Of a stretch of 64,000 nt of DNA, positions 1 through 8,952 are shown one piece after another; position 1 is the stretch's first letter; every line of letters begins with the position of its first letter. Made by a program: the position numbers and the translations under genes. Below the pieces are notes generated by a model. That model did no database searches. It was given only the letters and a program-made list of their open reading frames with translations, and was not told the DNA's origin. The stretch is from Roseibium aestuarii (GTDB lineage: Bacteria; Pseudomonadota; Alphaproteobacteria; Rhizobiales; Stappiaceae): assembly GCF_008477545.1 (NCBI RefSeq), contig NZ_VORA01000001.1:992001-1056000 (forward strand), written 5' to 3'.

Positions 1-1
1 G

Positions 2-742
2 GTGGTGGGGCTGCGGGCGATGAACACCTACGTGCCTCGCTCCCTGTTCCACAAGCTGATGCGCCTCGGTGGCAGCCAGGCCGCCGATGCCCGCGAGGCC
101 CGGCTGACCATCCTCTTCACCGATATTGTCGGCTTCACCGCTCTGTCGGAGACCATGAGTGCCGCCCAGACTGCGCGCTATCTCAACGCCCATTTCGCCG
201 TGCTTGTGGCTGCCGTCGAGGACGAGGGCGGCACTGTGGACAAGTTCATCGGCGACGGCATGCTGGCCTTCTGGGGCGCGCCCGACGCCCGATCCGATCA
301 CGCGGAGGCCGCCGTGCGGGCCGCGCGACGCATCGCGCGGGATCTGGAGGTCTTCAACGATCAGGCCAGCGCCCGGGGCGAGCCTTGCGTGCGCATGCGC
401 ATCGGCATCCACACCGGTCCGGCCGTCGTTGGGAACGTTGGCGCGCTTGACCGCTGGAACTACACCGTCGTCGGCGACACGGTGAATGTCACCGAGCGGC
501 TGCAGACCCTGGGGCGCGAGCTTGGCAGTGGCGACGGGGTCGTCATCCTCGCAAGTGCCGACACGGTCGCCGAATTGCCCGGGGAACGCGGCGCGGAGCG
601 GGCAGGGGACTTCTCCCTGCGTGGACGTTCGACCCAGCTCGAGGTTTTCAAGCTCGATCCCGCGGCTGTCCCCGACACCGCAGCCGGAACCCAGCGCCGG
701 GTCGCCGGGGGCGGGAGCTTCCCCCCGTCTGCCGCCGAATAG
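2..742 (+). CDS. Class III adenylate/guanylate cyclase, C-terminal part (5' end cut by window)
   Basis: Makes cyclic AMP or GMP from the nucleoside triphosphate. Only the catalytic part is present: reading continues to the left edge, so the GTG at base 2 is probably an internal Val and an N-terminal sensor or membrane part is missing. Counting from base 2, the metal-binding Asp lies in FTDIVGFT (D41), the second metal Asp and the purine-contacting Lys in DKFIGDG (K81, D85), and the transition-state Asn and Arg in VNVTER (N162, R166). All are present, so the domain looks active. A Pro/Gly-rich tail of about 25 residues follows. The next gene starts 180 bases downstream and is functionally unrelated. 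Whether it makes cAMP or cGMP cannot be settled by eye. Confidence 0.88.
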   Translation: MVGLRAMNTYVPRSLFHKLMRLGGSQAADAREARLTILFTDIVGFTALSETMSAAQTARYLNAHFAVLVAAVEDEGGTVDKFIGDGMLAFWGAPDARSDHAEAAVRAARRIARDLEVFNDQASARGEPCVRMRIGIHTGPAVVGNVGALDRWNYTVVGDTVNVTERLQTLGRELGSGDGVVILASADTVAELPGERGAERAGDFSLRGRSTQLEVFKLDPAAVPDTAAGTQRRVAGGGSFPPSAAE

Positions 743-922
743 GGCCGGCCGGGCCTTCCGATCCGGTCTGAAACGTGACCGGAATCACGCTTTAAGCATT
801 TTTTCCGAAGCCATTGCGAATTCGCCGCTTTTTGTGGTTGTCTTTTTCGCAGGGAAAGGGGTCTATTTTCCTTGTAGGTCAGGATCCCGTCAGAGGTCCG
901 GCCAAAGGGAGGAGTGCAGCGG

Positions 923-2806
923 GTGAATGTCCTGTCGATCGAGAACCTGACCGTCGAGTTCCGTACGGCCGAAGGGCCTGTCCGGGCGGTCAAGGACGTC
1001 TCCTTCGCGGTGCCCCAGCGCAAGACCGTCGCCCTCGTCGGCGAAAGTGGCTCCGGCAAGACCGTGATCTCCCAGACCATCATGGGCCTTCTGCCGACCA
1101 ATGCCGCGGTGACCGGCGGCCGTGTTCTTCTCTGCGATCCCCGGGACGGGTCGGCCCCGATCGACATCGCCGCTCTGGATCGCAAGGGTCCGCAGATGCG
1201 CCATCTGCGCGGCAACCGGGTGGCGATCATCTTCCAGGAGCCGATGACCTCCCTCTCGCCGCTGCACACCATCGGCGACCAGATCGGCGAGGCGGCCCAG
1301 CTTCATCGCAATGTCGGTGCCGCCGAGGCCCGTGAACTGACCGTGGAGATGCTGCGCCTCGTGCAGTTCCCCGATCCGGCCTCCGCCGTCGATGCCTATC
1401 CCTTCGAGCTGTCCGGCGGCCTGCGCCAGCGTGCCATGATCGCCATGGCCATGATCTGCAAGCCCGCGCTGCTGATCGCCGACGAGCCGACCACGGCGCT
1501 CGATGTCACGATCCAGGCGGAAATCCTCAAGCTCATCAAGGACGTTCAGTCAGAGCTTGAGATGTCGGTTCTCATGATCACCCACGACTTCGGCGTTGTG
1601 GCGAACATGGCCGACGACGTGGTGGTCATTTATCACGGTGAGATCATGGAGCAGGGGACCGCACCCCAGCTCTTTGGCAACCCGCAGCATCCCTACCTGA
1701 AGGCGCTGCTGAATGCGGTGCCCGGCTTCCACATGGACAAGGACGAGCGGCTGCAGCCGATCCGTCCGATCATCCTTCCCGCCGAAGCCCTGACGGGCAA
1801 CCGGGTTGACTGCACGGTCAAGCCCGGACAGCCGCTGGTGAAGGTCACCGGCGCGCGCAAGGAGTTCTCCCTGCGCAAGGGCGGGCTCTTCTCCAGCCAC
1901 AGCCGCTCGATCCTGGCGCTCGACGACATCAACCTCACCATCCGCCGGGGCGAATGTCTCGGCCTCGTGGGGGAAAGCGGCTCGGGCAAGACCACCGTCG
2001 CCCGCGCCATCCTGCGTGCCATCGAGCTCGACAGCGGCACGGTCGCCTATGACCGCGGCGAAGGGCTTCAGGACATTTGCAGCCTCGACAAGCCCGCGCT
2101 GATGGACTTCCGCCGAAGGGTCCAGCTCATCTTCCAGGATCCCTTCTCCTCGCTCAATCCGCGCATGACGGTGAACGACATTCTCACCGAGCCCCTGCAG
2201 ATCCACCGGATCGGCACGCCGGAAGAGCAGGCGGAGCGCGCCCGCACCCTCATGCGTCTGGTCGGTCTCGATCCCCGGTTCCTGCGCCGCTATCCCCATT
2301 CCTTCTCCGGCGGCCAGCGCCAGCGTATCGGCATTGCCCGCGCGCTCGCCCTCAATCCGGAGTTCCTGCTCTGCGACGAGCCGACCTCGGCGCTGGACGT
2401 TTCCGTCCAGGCCCAGATCCTCAACCTGCTGCAGGATCTCAAGCGCGACCTGAACCTCACCTACCTCTTCGTCAGTCACAATCTGGCCGTGGTGGACTAT
2501 ATCGCCGACCGGATTGCCGTCATGTGCCGGGGCCGCGTGGTGGAAGTTGGTGAAACCCGCCAGGTCGTCGCAAATCCGTTACATCCCTATACGAAGGCTC
2601 TTCTCTCCGCGGTGCCCGAGCCTGACCTGAATGCACCTCTCGATTTCGAGGCCCTGAACCGGTCGCGGGCATCCGACCCGACCGCCTGGCCCGAACCCTA
2701 TCGTCTCTGCCCGCAGGATCGCCCCCTGCTGGTGGAGATGGAGCCCGATCACTTTGTCTGCGCGCCTGCGCTGCACGGCAAGCAATATGCTCCGAGCGCG
2801 GCCTGA
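923..2806 (+). CDS. ABC importer ATPase with two fused nucleotide-binding domains (oligopeptide/dipeptide type, YejF-like)
   Basis: Cytoplasmic ATPase that powers the import system encoded by the next three genes. Two complete ATPase domains are fused: Walker A GESGSGKT near residues 40-47 and again near 350-357, signature motifs LSGGLRQR near 163 and FSGGQRQR near 461, and Walker B with catalytic Glu ([20 protein letters not shown]) in both. Each half is followed by the HPYxKALL region typical of the peptide-transporter subfamily. I place the start at GTG 923 because GGGAGGA at 907-913 is nine bases away; the in-frame GTG at 914 is too close to that site. First gene of a four-gene operon, 17 bases before the binding-protein gene. 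Substrate unknown. Confidence 0.9.
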   Translation: MNVLSIENLTVEFRTAEGPVRAVKDVSFAVPQRKTVALVGESGSGKTVISQTIMGLLPTNAAVTGGRVLLCDPRDGSAPIDIAALDRKGPQMRHLRGNRVAIIFQEPMTSLSPLHTIGDQIGEAAQLHRNVGAAEARELTVEMLRLVQFPDPASAVDAYPFELSGGLRQRAMIAMAMICKPALLIADEPTTALDVTIQAEILKLIKDVQSELEMSVLMITHDFGVVANMADDVVVIYHGEIMEQGTAPQLFGNPQHPYLKALLNAVPGFHMDKDERLQPIRPIILPAEALTGNRVDCTVKPGQPLVKVTGARKEFSLRKGGLFSSHSRSILALDDINLTIRRGECLGLVGESGSGKTTVARAILRAIELDSGTVAYDRGEGLQDICSLDKPALMDFRRRVQLIFQDPFSSLNPRMTVNDILTEPLQIHRIGTPEEQAERARTLMRLVGLDPRFLRRYPHSFSGGQRQRIGIARALALNPEFLLCDEPTSALDVSVQAQILNLLQDLKRDLNLTYLFVSHNLAVVDYIADRIAVMCRGRVVEVGETRQVVANPLHPYTKALLSAVPEPDLNAPLDFEALNRSRASDPTAWPEPYRLCPQDRPLLVEMEPDHFVCAPALHGKQYAPSAA

Positions 2807-2823
2807 GGTTTGAGGACCCCTGA

Positions 2824-4734
2824 ATGACGATGCGACTGTTGTCCCGCTTCCTGTCCCGATCGGCCCTTCTGGCCCTGCCCGTCATGGCAGGTCTGGGGGG
2901 CGTCTCTCCGGTGCTGGCCCTTGATCTTCAGGAGACCCCGGGTCTCGCCGCCGGTCTGCCGCCGGTCGGAGAGCGCGTGCCCGCCGAACCGCTGATCGTC
3001 GATCTGGAGGCCAAGGGCCGCAAGACCGGCGTCATGGGCGGCACGATCGAGACCATGATCGGCCGGTCCAAGGATGTGCGCCTGATCAACGCCTGGGGCT
3101 ATGCCCGTCTGGTCGGCTATGACAAGGACCTGAACCTCGTTCCCGACATTCTGGCCGATGTCACGGTGGAGGAGGGGCGCATCTTCACCCTGCGCACCCG
3201 CAAGGGGCACAAGTGGTCCGATGGCGCGCCCTTCGGCGCGGAAGATCTGCGCTACTATTACGAGGACGTGGCGCTGAACGAGGAGCTGAACCCGGCCGGC
3301 CTGCCGCCCTTCCTGCTGGTCGATGGCGAGAAGCCGGTCTTCGAGGTTCTGGACGAGACCACCGTGCGCTACACCTGGTCCAAGCCCAACCCCATGTTCC
3401 TGCCCGAGCTGGCCAAGGCCCGCCCGCCTTTCATCTATCGCCCCGCCCATTACCTGAAGCCGTTCCACGGCAAGTATGGTGACGCAGCCGAAATCGCGAA
3501 GCTGGCCGAACAGCAGAAGGTGCGCGGCTGGGCGCCGCTGCACAATGCGCTGGACGACATGTATGGCGCCCAGAACCCGGACGAGCCGAGCCTTCAGCCC
3601 TGGGTGCGTGCGGCCGGCGACAACGACCGCCGCTTCTCTCTGGAACGCAATGCCTTCTATCACCGGGTCGATGCGGCCGGGCACCAGCTGCCCTATGTGG
3701 ACCGGGTGGTCATGACCGTGGCCGACGGCAAGCTCATTCCGGCCAAGACCCAGGCCGGCGAAGCCGACCTGCAGGCGCGCAATCTCTCCTTCTCCGACAT
3801 CACCGTGCTGAAGCAGGGCGAGGCGGCGCAGGGCTATGTGACCGCGCTCTGGGCCAATTCCAAGGGCTCGGAAATGTCCATCCTGCCCAATCTCACGGTC
3901 AAGGATCCGGTCTGGCGCGAGCTTCTGCGCGATACCCGCTTCCGCCATGCCCTGTCGCTCGGCATCGACCGGACGATGATCAACCGCACCCTCTATTTCG
4001 GCCTCGGCAAGCCGGGCAATGACACGGTGTTGCCCGCCAGCCCCCTGTTCAAGCCCGAATACCGCACCAGCTGGGCCGACTATGATCCCGCCAAGGCCAA
4101 TGCGCTCCTCGACGAGATCGGCCTGACCCAGCGCAACGGCGAGGGCACCCGCCTGATGGCTGATGGCCGCCCGCTCGAGATCATCATCGAGACCGCCGGT
4201 GAGGACAGCGCCCAGGTCGACGCCCTGGAGCTCGTGTCCGAGACCTGGAAGGAGCTGGGCATCCGCCTCTTCATCAAGCCCAGCCAGCGCGACATCCTGC
4301 GCGAACGCTCCATCACGGGCGAGCTGGTCATGTCCGTCTGGTCGGGCATGGAGAACGGCATTCCAACCGCCGACATGCCGCCGGAGGATCTGGCGCCGGT
4401 GCACGGCGAGGTCCTGTCCTGGTTCGGCTGGGGCGACTACTGGGAAACCAAGGGCGCCGGTGGCGAGAAGCCTGACTGGCAGCCGGCCATCCGCCTGATG
4501 GATCTCTATCAGAACTGGCTGGTTTCCACCTCCTCGGATGAACGCCGGGCGATCTGGGACGAGATGCTGGCGATCCACGCCGAAGAGACCATCCGCATCG
4601 GTCTGGTGGCCGAAGTGCCCCAGCCCGTCGTGGTGAAGGGACTGGAGAACGTGCCCCTGACTGCCTTCTACGGTTGGGATCCGGGCGCCCATTTCGGCCT
4701 GCACCGCATGGACGAGTTCTTCTTCGCCAAATAA
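2824..4734 (+). CDS. ABC transporter periplasmic substrate-binding protein, family 5
   Basis: Captures the substrate in the periplasm and hands it to the two permeases that follow. The protein is 636 residues, at the long end of family 5. It begins with a signal peptide (Met-Arg start, hydrophobic LLALPVMAGL, likely cleavage after VLA near residue 33). Family-5 features include the ARPLVGYD-like early strand (YARLVGYDKDLNLVPDILAD) and WSDGAPFGAEDLRYYYEDV. Long members of this family serve oligopeptides in some bacteria and oligosaccharides in others, so the substrate stays open. It lies between the fused ATPase and the permeases, and a strong hairpin follows its stop codon, which would favour extra copies of this gene's mRNA. 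Confidence 0.9.
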   Translation: MTMRLLSRFLSRSALLALPVMAGLGGVSPVLALDLQETPGLAAGLPPVGERVPAEPLIVDLEAKGRKTGVMGGTIETMIGRSKDVRLINAWGYARLVGYDKDLNLVPDILADVTVEEGRIFTLRTRKGHKWSDGAPFGAEDLRYYYEDVALNEELNPAGLPPFLLVDGEKPVFEVLDETTVRYTWSKPNPMFLPELAKARPPFIYRPAHYLKPFHGKYGDAAEIAKLAEQQKVRGWAPLHNALDDMYGAQNPDEPSLQPWVRAAGDNDRRFSLERNAFYHRVDAAGHQLPYVDRVVMTVADGKLIPAKTQAGEADLQARNLSFSDITVLKQGEAAQGYVTALWANSKGSEMSILPNLTVKDPVWRELLRDTRFRHALSLGIDRTMINRTLYFGLGKPGNDTVLPASPLFKPEYRTSWADYDPAKANALLDEIGLTQRNGEGTRLMADGRPLEIIIETAGEDSAQVDALELVSETWKELGIRLFIKPSQRDILRERSITGELVMSVWSGMENGIPTADMPPEDLAPVHGEVLSWFGWGDYWETKGAGGEKPDWQPAIRLMDLYQNWLVSTSSDERRAIWDEMLAIHAEETIRIGLVAEVPQPVVVKGLENVPLTAFYGWDPGAHFGLHRMDEFFFAK

Positions 4735-4762
4735 GGTCGCCTTTTCGCGACAGTGAGATGCC

Positions 4763-4788
4763 CCTTGCGCCGGAGCCCCGGCGCAAGG
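4763..4788 (+). promoter_or_regulatory. Intercistronic hairpin after binding-protein gene
   Basis: A perfect 11-base stem (CCTTGCGCCGG / CCGGCGCAAGG) with a four-base loop lies between the binding-protein stop and the first permease. There is no T run, so it is not a classical terminator. Such hairpins often protect the upstream message and lower downstream expression, which would fit the greater need for binding protein than permease. The role is inferred. Confidence 0.6.
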
Positions 4789-4816
4789 AACCAGGGACGG
4801 GGAACGGGGACGCCTA

Positions 4817-5842
4817 ATGCTGGAGTATATCGTGCGGCGGATCATCACCATGATCCCGACGCTCTTCGTGATCAGCTTCCTGATCTTCTTCATCGTGGAG
4901 CTGCCGTCCGGCGATTACATCTCCAACCAGATTGCTGCCCTGCGCTCCTCCGGCGAGGCCTCCGCCGTGGCCAAGCTGGAGTTCCTGCGCGCCGAATTCG
5001 CCCTCGACCGCCCGTTCTTCGAACGCTACCTGATCTGGGTCGGCCTCTGGTCCGGCCCCCACGGCTTCGACGGCCTGCTGCAGGGCAACTGGGGCTGGTC
5101 CTTCGAGTTCAACAAGCCGGTGGAAGCCGTCATCGGTCCGACGCTTCCCCTGACGGTGATCCTGAACTTCGCGACCATCCTCTTCGTCTACATCGTCTCC
5201 TTCCCGATCGGGATCTATTCCGCCACACGGCAATATTCCTGGGGCGACTACGGCTTCACTTTCCTCGGCTATATCGGTCTCGCCACGCCCAACTTCCTCC
5301 TCGGACTGATCCTGCTCTATTTCTTCAATCGCTGGTTCGGGCTGTCGATCGGCGGCCTCATGGACCCGCAATATCTCGACCAGGGCTGGAGCCTCGACAA
5401 GCTGCTCTCGATCCTCGGCCACCTGATCGTGCCGACCATCGTCATCGGCACGGCGGGCACGGCGGCCATGATCCGGCGCCTGCGCGCCAACCTGCTGGAC
5501 GAGCTGCACCGGCAATATGTCACCACCGGCCGCGCCAAAGGCCTGAAGGAAAGCACGCTTCTGGTGAAATACCCCCTGCGCATGGCCCTCAATCCCTTCA
5601 TCTCCGACATCGGCAATCTGATCCCGTCGCTGGTCTCCGGCTCCGTCATCGTCTCGGTGGTGCTGAACCTGCCGACCGTCGGGCCCGTGCTCTTGTCGGC
5701 GCTTCAGAGCCAGGACCAGTTCCTGTCCGGCTTCATCCTGCTCTTCGTGGCGATGCTGACCCTCGTGGGCATGCTGGTCTCCGACCTGCTGCTCGCCATC
5801 CTTGATCCACGCATCCGCCTCGGCGGCAAGGCAAGCGGCTGA
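4817..5842 (+). CDS. ABC transporter permease, DppB/YejB-like
   Basis: First inner-membrane permease subunit of the importer. It begins MLEYIVRRIITMIPTLFVIS, the classic N-terminal membrane helix of the DppB/OppB family, followed by a large periplasmic loop (about residues 30-105) and a block of further helices. The cytoplasmic coupling loop that contacts the ATPase is recognisable around TTGRAKGLKESTLLVKYPLRMALNPFI. At 341 residues it has family length. It follows the intercistronic hairpin and precedes the second permease by 15 bases, so the two are surely co-transcribed. A 20-base GC-rich leader precedes the ATG with a GGGGACG ribosome-binding site. Confidence 0.93.
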   Translation: MLEYIVRRIITMIPTLFVISFLIFFIVELPSGDYISNQIAALRSSGEASAVAKLEFLRAEFALDRPFFERYLIWVGLWSGPHGFDGLLQGNWGWSFEFNKPVEAVIGPTLPLTVILNFATILFVYIVSFPIGIYSATRQYSWGDYGFTFLGYIGLATPNFLLGLILLYFFNRWFGLSIGGLMDPQYLDQGWSLDKLLSILGHLIVPTIVIGTAGTAAMIRRLRANLLDELHRQYVTTGRAKGLKESTLLVKYPLRMALNPFISDIGNLIPSLVSGSVIVSVVLNLPTVGPVLLSALQSQDQFLSGFILLFVAMLTLVGMLVSDLLLAILDPRIRLGGKASG

Positions 5843-5857
5843 GGGGAGGGCAGCAGA

Positions 5858-7024
5858 ATGAGCGACAGTCACGACACCGCCCGGACCCATTACGTCAACC
5901 CGGCCCCCTTCAATCCGGTCGAGGACGAGGTCCTGACCCCGGAGCAGGAACGCTACTATCAGGCCAGCCAGTGGCGGATCATGTGGTGGAAGTTCAAGAG
6001 CCACAAGCTGGCACTCTGGTCGGGCATCGTCCTGATCCTCTTCTACCTTTGCGTTCCCTTTGCCGAGGTGATTGCGCCCTACACGCCCAACCAGCGCAAT
6101 TCCGAGCATCTCTATGCGCCGCCCCAGCCCGTCCATCTCTTCCACGAGGGCAGGCTCGTCGGGCCCTTCGTCTATGGCCAGACCTCCGAGGTCGACATGA
6201 CCGTGATGAAATGGGTGTTCAAGGAAGACCGCACCCAGGTGCAGCCCCTGCGCTTCCTCTGTCTCGGTGATCCTTACGAATTCTGGGGCCTTGTCGAGGC
6301 GCGCTTCCATCTCGTCTGTCCGGCGGAAGGGGGAACGCTCTTCCTGCTCGGCACTGACCGGCTCGGCCGCGACCAGTTCTCCGGTCTGGTCTATGGCGCG
6401 CGCCTGTCCCTCACCGTCGGGCTGGTGGGTGTGGCGATTGCCATCGTGCTCGGCCTCTTCTTCGGCGGCATTGCCGGCTATTTCGGCGGCGTGGCCGACA
6501 GTCTGATCCAGCGGCTCATCGAGATCATGCGCTCGCTGCCCGAGCTGCCCCTGTGGATGGCGCTGTCCGCGGCCCTGCCGGTCACATGGTCGCCGGTGTG
6601 GATCTATTTCGGCATCACCATCATCCTCGGCCTGCTCGACTGGCCGGGTCTGGCGCGCGCCGTGCGCTCCAAGCTCCTCTCCCTGCGCGAAGAGGAATAT
6701 GCCCGCGCCGCCGTGCTGATGGGGGCCAAACCCTCCCGCGTGATCACCCGCCACCTGCTGCCGGGATTCACCAGCCACATCATTGCCAGCGCCACCCTGT
6801 CCATTCCCTCGATGATCCTCGGCGAGACGGCGCTCTCCTTCCTCAATCTGGGGCTGCGGCGTCCCTCCGTTTCCTGGGGCGTTCTCCTGAACGAGGCGCA
6901 GAACATTTCCGTGGTCACGGTCTACCCCTGGCTCATGGCGCCGGTGATCCCCATCATCATCGTGGTGCTGGCGTTCAATTTCCTCGGCGACGGTTTGCGC
7001 GACGCCGCCGATCCCTATAAGTGA
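5858..7024 (+). CDS. ABC transporter permease, DppC/YejE-like
   Basis: Second inner-membrane permease subunit. After a cytoplasmic N-terminal tail of about 45 residues there is one helix (LALWSGIVLILFYLCVPFAE), then a periplasmic insertion of about 90 residues carrying two cysteines (LRFLCLGDPY, FHLVCPAEGG), then LLGTDRLGRDQFSGLVYGARLSL, the hallmark of the DppC family. The coupling loop is around YARAAVLMGAKPSRVITRHLLPGF. The insertion makes it longer (388 residues) than the usual 290-310 and places it with the YejE-like branch. The cysteines could form a periplasmic disulfide. Last gene of the operon; the intergenic space after it carries a paired palindromic repeat. Confidence 0.92.
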   Translation: MSDSHDTARTHYVNPAPFNPVEDEVLTPEQERYYQASQWRIMWWKFKSHKLALWSGIVLILFYLCVPFAEVIAPYTPNQRNSEHLYAPPQPVHLFHEGRLVGPFVYGQTSEVDMTVMKWVFKEDRTQVQPLRFLCLGDPYEFWGLVEARFHLVCPAEGGTLFLLGTDRLGRDQFSGLVYGARLSLTVGLVGVAIAIVLGLFFGGIAGYFGGVADSLIQRLIEIMRSLPELPLWMALSAALPVTWSPVWIYFGITIILGLLDWPGLARAVRSKLLSLREEEYARAAVLMGAKPSRVITRHLLPGFTSHIIASATLSIPSMILGETALSFLNLGLRRPSVSWGVLLNEAQNISVVTVYPWLMAPVIPIIIVVLAFNFLGDGLRDAADPYK

Positions 7025-7075
7025 GGATCAGGGCGCACGAGTCGGAGTGAGCCGCCTTTTCACGGCATTGCCGTT

Positions 7076-7146
7076 GTCGTCCTCGGGCTTGTCCCGAGGA
7101 TCCACAGATGATCGCACTGGATGCTCGGGACAGGCCCGAGCATGAC
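7076..7146. repeat. Paired palindromic intergenic repeat, copy a
   Basis: Two hairpins of one family face each other. The first is CCTCGGG-CTTGT-CCCGAGG (7081-7099), flanked by GTC on the left and ATCCA on the right. The second is its reverse complement form, GCTCGGG-ACAGG-CCCGAGC (7123-7141), flanked by TGGAT and ATGAC. The unit GTC(A)T-hairpin-ATCCA recurs in most large gaps of this window. Confidence 0.8.
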
Positions 7147-7220
7147 GCAGGAAGGGTTGACCTTCTCCGCCGGCATCCCACATCCGGGGGCCGCGATCCG
7201 AATGAAGCAAGGACGAACAC

Positions 7221-7814
7221 ATGTCGAAGAACGCCAGTACCGCAGAAGGCTGGGATGAGGAATATGAAGCCGGGCGCTGGGCCTTCCTGCGCTCCCTGCC
7301 CGAGAGCGGGCGCTACGGCATCATCGGCATGTGGCTGAACCTGACCGGCTCCAACGCCGAGGTGCTGGACATCGGCTGCGGCGAAGGCCTGCTCTACGAG
7401 CGCCTCGCCCCCATGGGCCTGACGAAATACGTCGGCATGGACCTGGCCCCGGCCGCCCTCGAGATCGCCAATGTGGATCCGGCCATCGCCTCCCTGCGCG
7501 CCGGCGACATGCACACGTTCGAGCCCCAGGCCGGCGAAACCTTCTCGGCCATCGTCTTCAACGAGGTGCTGCATTTCGCCGAAGATCCGGCTGCAGTCGT
7601 CGCTCGTTACGTGCCCTTCCTGAAGAAGGACGGCGTCATCGCGCTCTCCATGTACAGCCCCAAGCGCCCCGAAAGCGGCGCCAACAAGCTGATCGCCCGG
7701 CTCTGGGAAGCGACCGACGACACGGCGAAGTGGGAAGTCCTCGACGACTACCGTCTGGGCTCCGACAAGAAGGGCGTCACCTGGCGCCTGCGTCTGGTCA
7801 AGCCTGTCGTCTGA
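7221..7814 (+). CDS. Class I SAM-dependent methyltransferase, substrate unknown
   Basis: Transfers a methyl group from S-adenosylmethionine to an unidentified acceptor. Motif I, VLDIGCGEG (about residues 46-54), is the glycine-rich SAM-binding loop; YVGMDLA gives the acidic residue at the end of strand 2; FSAIVFNEVLHFAED matches motifs II and post II. The ending GVTWRLRLVKPVV is the usual terminal strand pair. The 197-residue length is that of a bare Rossmann methyltransferase domain, cytoplasmic, with no targeting signal. It stands alone between a repeat-filled gap and a hairpin that follows its stop. The acceptor cannot be inferred from the neighbours. Confidence 0.85.
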   Translation: MSKNASTAEGWDEEYEAGRWAFLRSLPESGRYGIIGMWLNLTGSNAEVLDIGCGEGLLYERLAPMGLTKYVGMDLAPAALEIANVDPAIASLRAGDMHTFEPQAGETFSAIVFNEVLHFAEDPAAVVARYVPFLKKDGVIALSMYSPKRPESGANKLIARLWEATDDTAKWEVLDDYRLGSDKKGVTWRLRLVKPVV

Positions 7815-7820
7815 CCTGAA

Positions 7821-7838
7821 GGGCGCGGCTCCGCGCCC
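7821..7838 (+). terminator. Hairpin after methyltransferase gene
   Basis: A perfect GGGCGCGG / CCGCGCCC stem with a very short loop starts six bases after the stop codon. The following bases are only T-rich (TCGCTCTCTG), so it is a weak candidate terminator. Confidence 0.45.
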
Positions 7839-7937
7839 TCGCTCTCTGTCGCCAGACACGACCGCGGCGAATGTTCGGGGGACATGCCTCTATCGAGAAT
7901 CTTGAGCCTCTGCTCCGTCATCCGCGACCCCTCCATT

Positions 7938-8109
7938 GTCATCCCCGACTTGATCGGGGATCTAGCCTCTTGACCATGGCATCGATGCCGCGAGTCTTCT
8001 GCACGCGCGCGCATCCGATCGCAGGTCCGTACGCTGATCACCTGTTCGTCCCCAATCGCGTTGGGGAAGGCGGAGGAGAGGCAGAGGTCCCGGATCAGGT
8101 CGGGGACGG
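7938..8109. repeat. Paired palindromic repeat, copy b, overlapping the end of the HAD gene
   Basis: The left half is GTCATCCCCGACTTGATCGGGGATC (7938-7962; hairpin CCCCGA / TCGGGG). The right half, in the opposite orientation, is GGTCCCGGATCAGGTCGGGGAC at about 8087-8108. The right half runs across the stop codon of the HAD phosphatase gene on the minus strand and supplies its last codons. A shorter hairpin, CCCAA-TCGCG-TTGGG, sits between them at 8051-8065. Confidence 0.7.
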
Positions 8110-8865
8110 CGCGGGGGACGCGAGGACCGGCGCCGCAGTGCTCGTTCCCACGAAGAATGCCGGCAACTCCGCCACGCTGTCGAGGATCAGGTCGGCGAGC
8201 GGCGCCAAGTCCGCTCGCGTTCCCGTACCCGAGAGGACGCCGATGGCAAGCCCGGCCCCCGCACGCCGCGCCATCTCCAGATCGTGGGTGTTGTCGCCGA
8301 CCATCGCGATACTGTCCGCCGTGAGCCCGGTCGCAGCCGCAAAGCCCTGCACCATGCCCGGCTCCGGCTTGGGGCCGTGGCCGCTGTCATAGCCGCAAAG
8401 GAAGCGGAAGGACGACGCGGCGCCAAGCCCCTCGACGAAGACGCGGACCGAGGCCTCGCTGTCGCTGGACGCCACCCCCAGCAGCAGGTCCATCCCGGAA
8501 AGCTGCGCGAAAACCTCCGGAACACCGGGGAGCGGCACGGCCTCGGTCATGCCTTCCGCAAAGATCCGGTCCAGATCGCGGGCGAGGGTCGTGTGATCGA
8601 AGGCTGCCCCGGCCGCGACCCAGGCCTCGGCGATCTCGACCGCGTTTCCGGCCGCAAAGAGCGACCCCGCCGCCGTTCGTCCGGTCACCGGATCCTGTCC
8701 GCCGAGGCGCAGGAAGTGCTCGGCCACAGCCGTGTCGCCGCGCGCGCCGTGGCGGGCCGCCGCCAGGTTGATGCGGCTCCAGGTGCGGTCGAAATCGAGC
8801 AGGGTGCCGTCCTTGTCGAACAGGATGGCGCGGATCTGCGGAGGAACATCAAGGGCCTGAATCAT
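8095..8865 (-). CDS. HAD-family hydrolase, phosphoglycolate-phosphatase-like
   Basis: Cytoplasmic phosphatase of the haloacid dehalogenase superfamily, probably acting on a small phosphorylated metabolite. Motif I is ILFDKDGTLLDF with the nucleophilic Asp; motif II is LLGVASSDSEA; motif III Lys lies near GHGPKPEPGMVQ; motif IV is MVGDNTHDLEMARRAGAG. The cap between motifs I and II is the helical type found in Gph/PGP enzymes. I choose ATG 8865; the longer reading starts at a TTG 33 bases upstream and adds a residue run with no family match. The last residues (PSPT) and stop codon fall inside a palindromic repeat, so the original C-terminus may have been replaced. Confidence 0.85.
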   Translation of the reverse strand: MIQALDVPPQIRAILFDKDGTLLDFDRTWSRINLAAARHGARGDTAVAEHFLRLGGQDPVTGRTAAGSLFAAGNAVEIAEAWVAAGAAFDHTTLARDLDRIFAEGMTEAVPLPGVPEVFAQLSGMDLLLGVASSDSEASVRVFVEGLGAASSFRFLCGYDSGHGPKPEPGMVQGFAAATGLTADSIAMVGDNTHDLEMARRAGAGLAIGVLSGTGTRADLAPLADLILDSVAELPAFFVGTSTAAPVLASPAPSPT

Positions 8866-8904
8866 GCTGCAAGCCTTAGCAGCGAACGCACTGAGCAAGA
8901 AGAC

Positions 8905-8938
8905 AAAAACCGGCCCGGGCGCAGGGGGTCCGGACCGG
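8905..8938 (-). terminator. Intrinsic terminator of the glucose dehydrogenase gene
   Basis: On the minus strand, CCGGTCCGG pairs with CCGGGCCGG (one G-T wobble), followed directly by five T. It begins 14 bases after the dehydrogenase stop codon and lies upstream of the HAD gene. Confidence 0.8.
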
Positions 8939-8952
8939 CTGGATCAAGGGGG

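Noticed and set aside
816-825. Palindrome GCGAATTCGC upstream of the fused ABC ATPase gene
   Set aside because: Only ten bases, over 90 bases from the start, with no local regulator to bind it. Too weak to report as an operator.
2749-4893. A 714-codon open frame antisense to the binding-protein gene
   Set aside because: High-GC DNA leaves long antisense frames open. The protein is low-complexity His/Gly/Ala-rich without family motifs, while the sense strand has a signal peptide and clear family-5 sequence.
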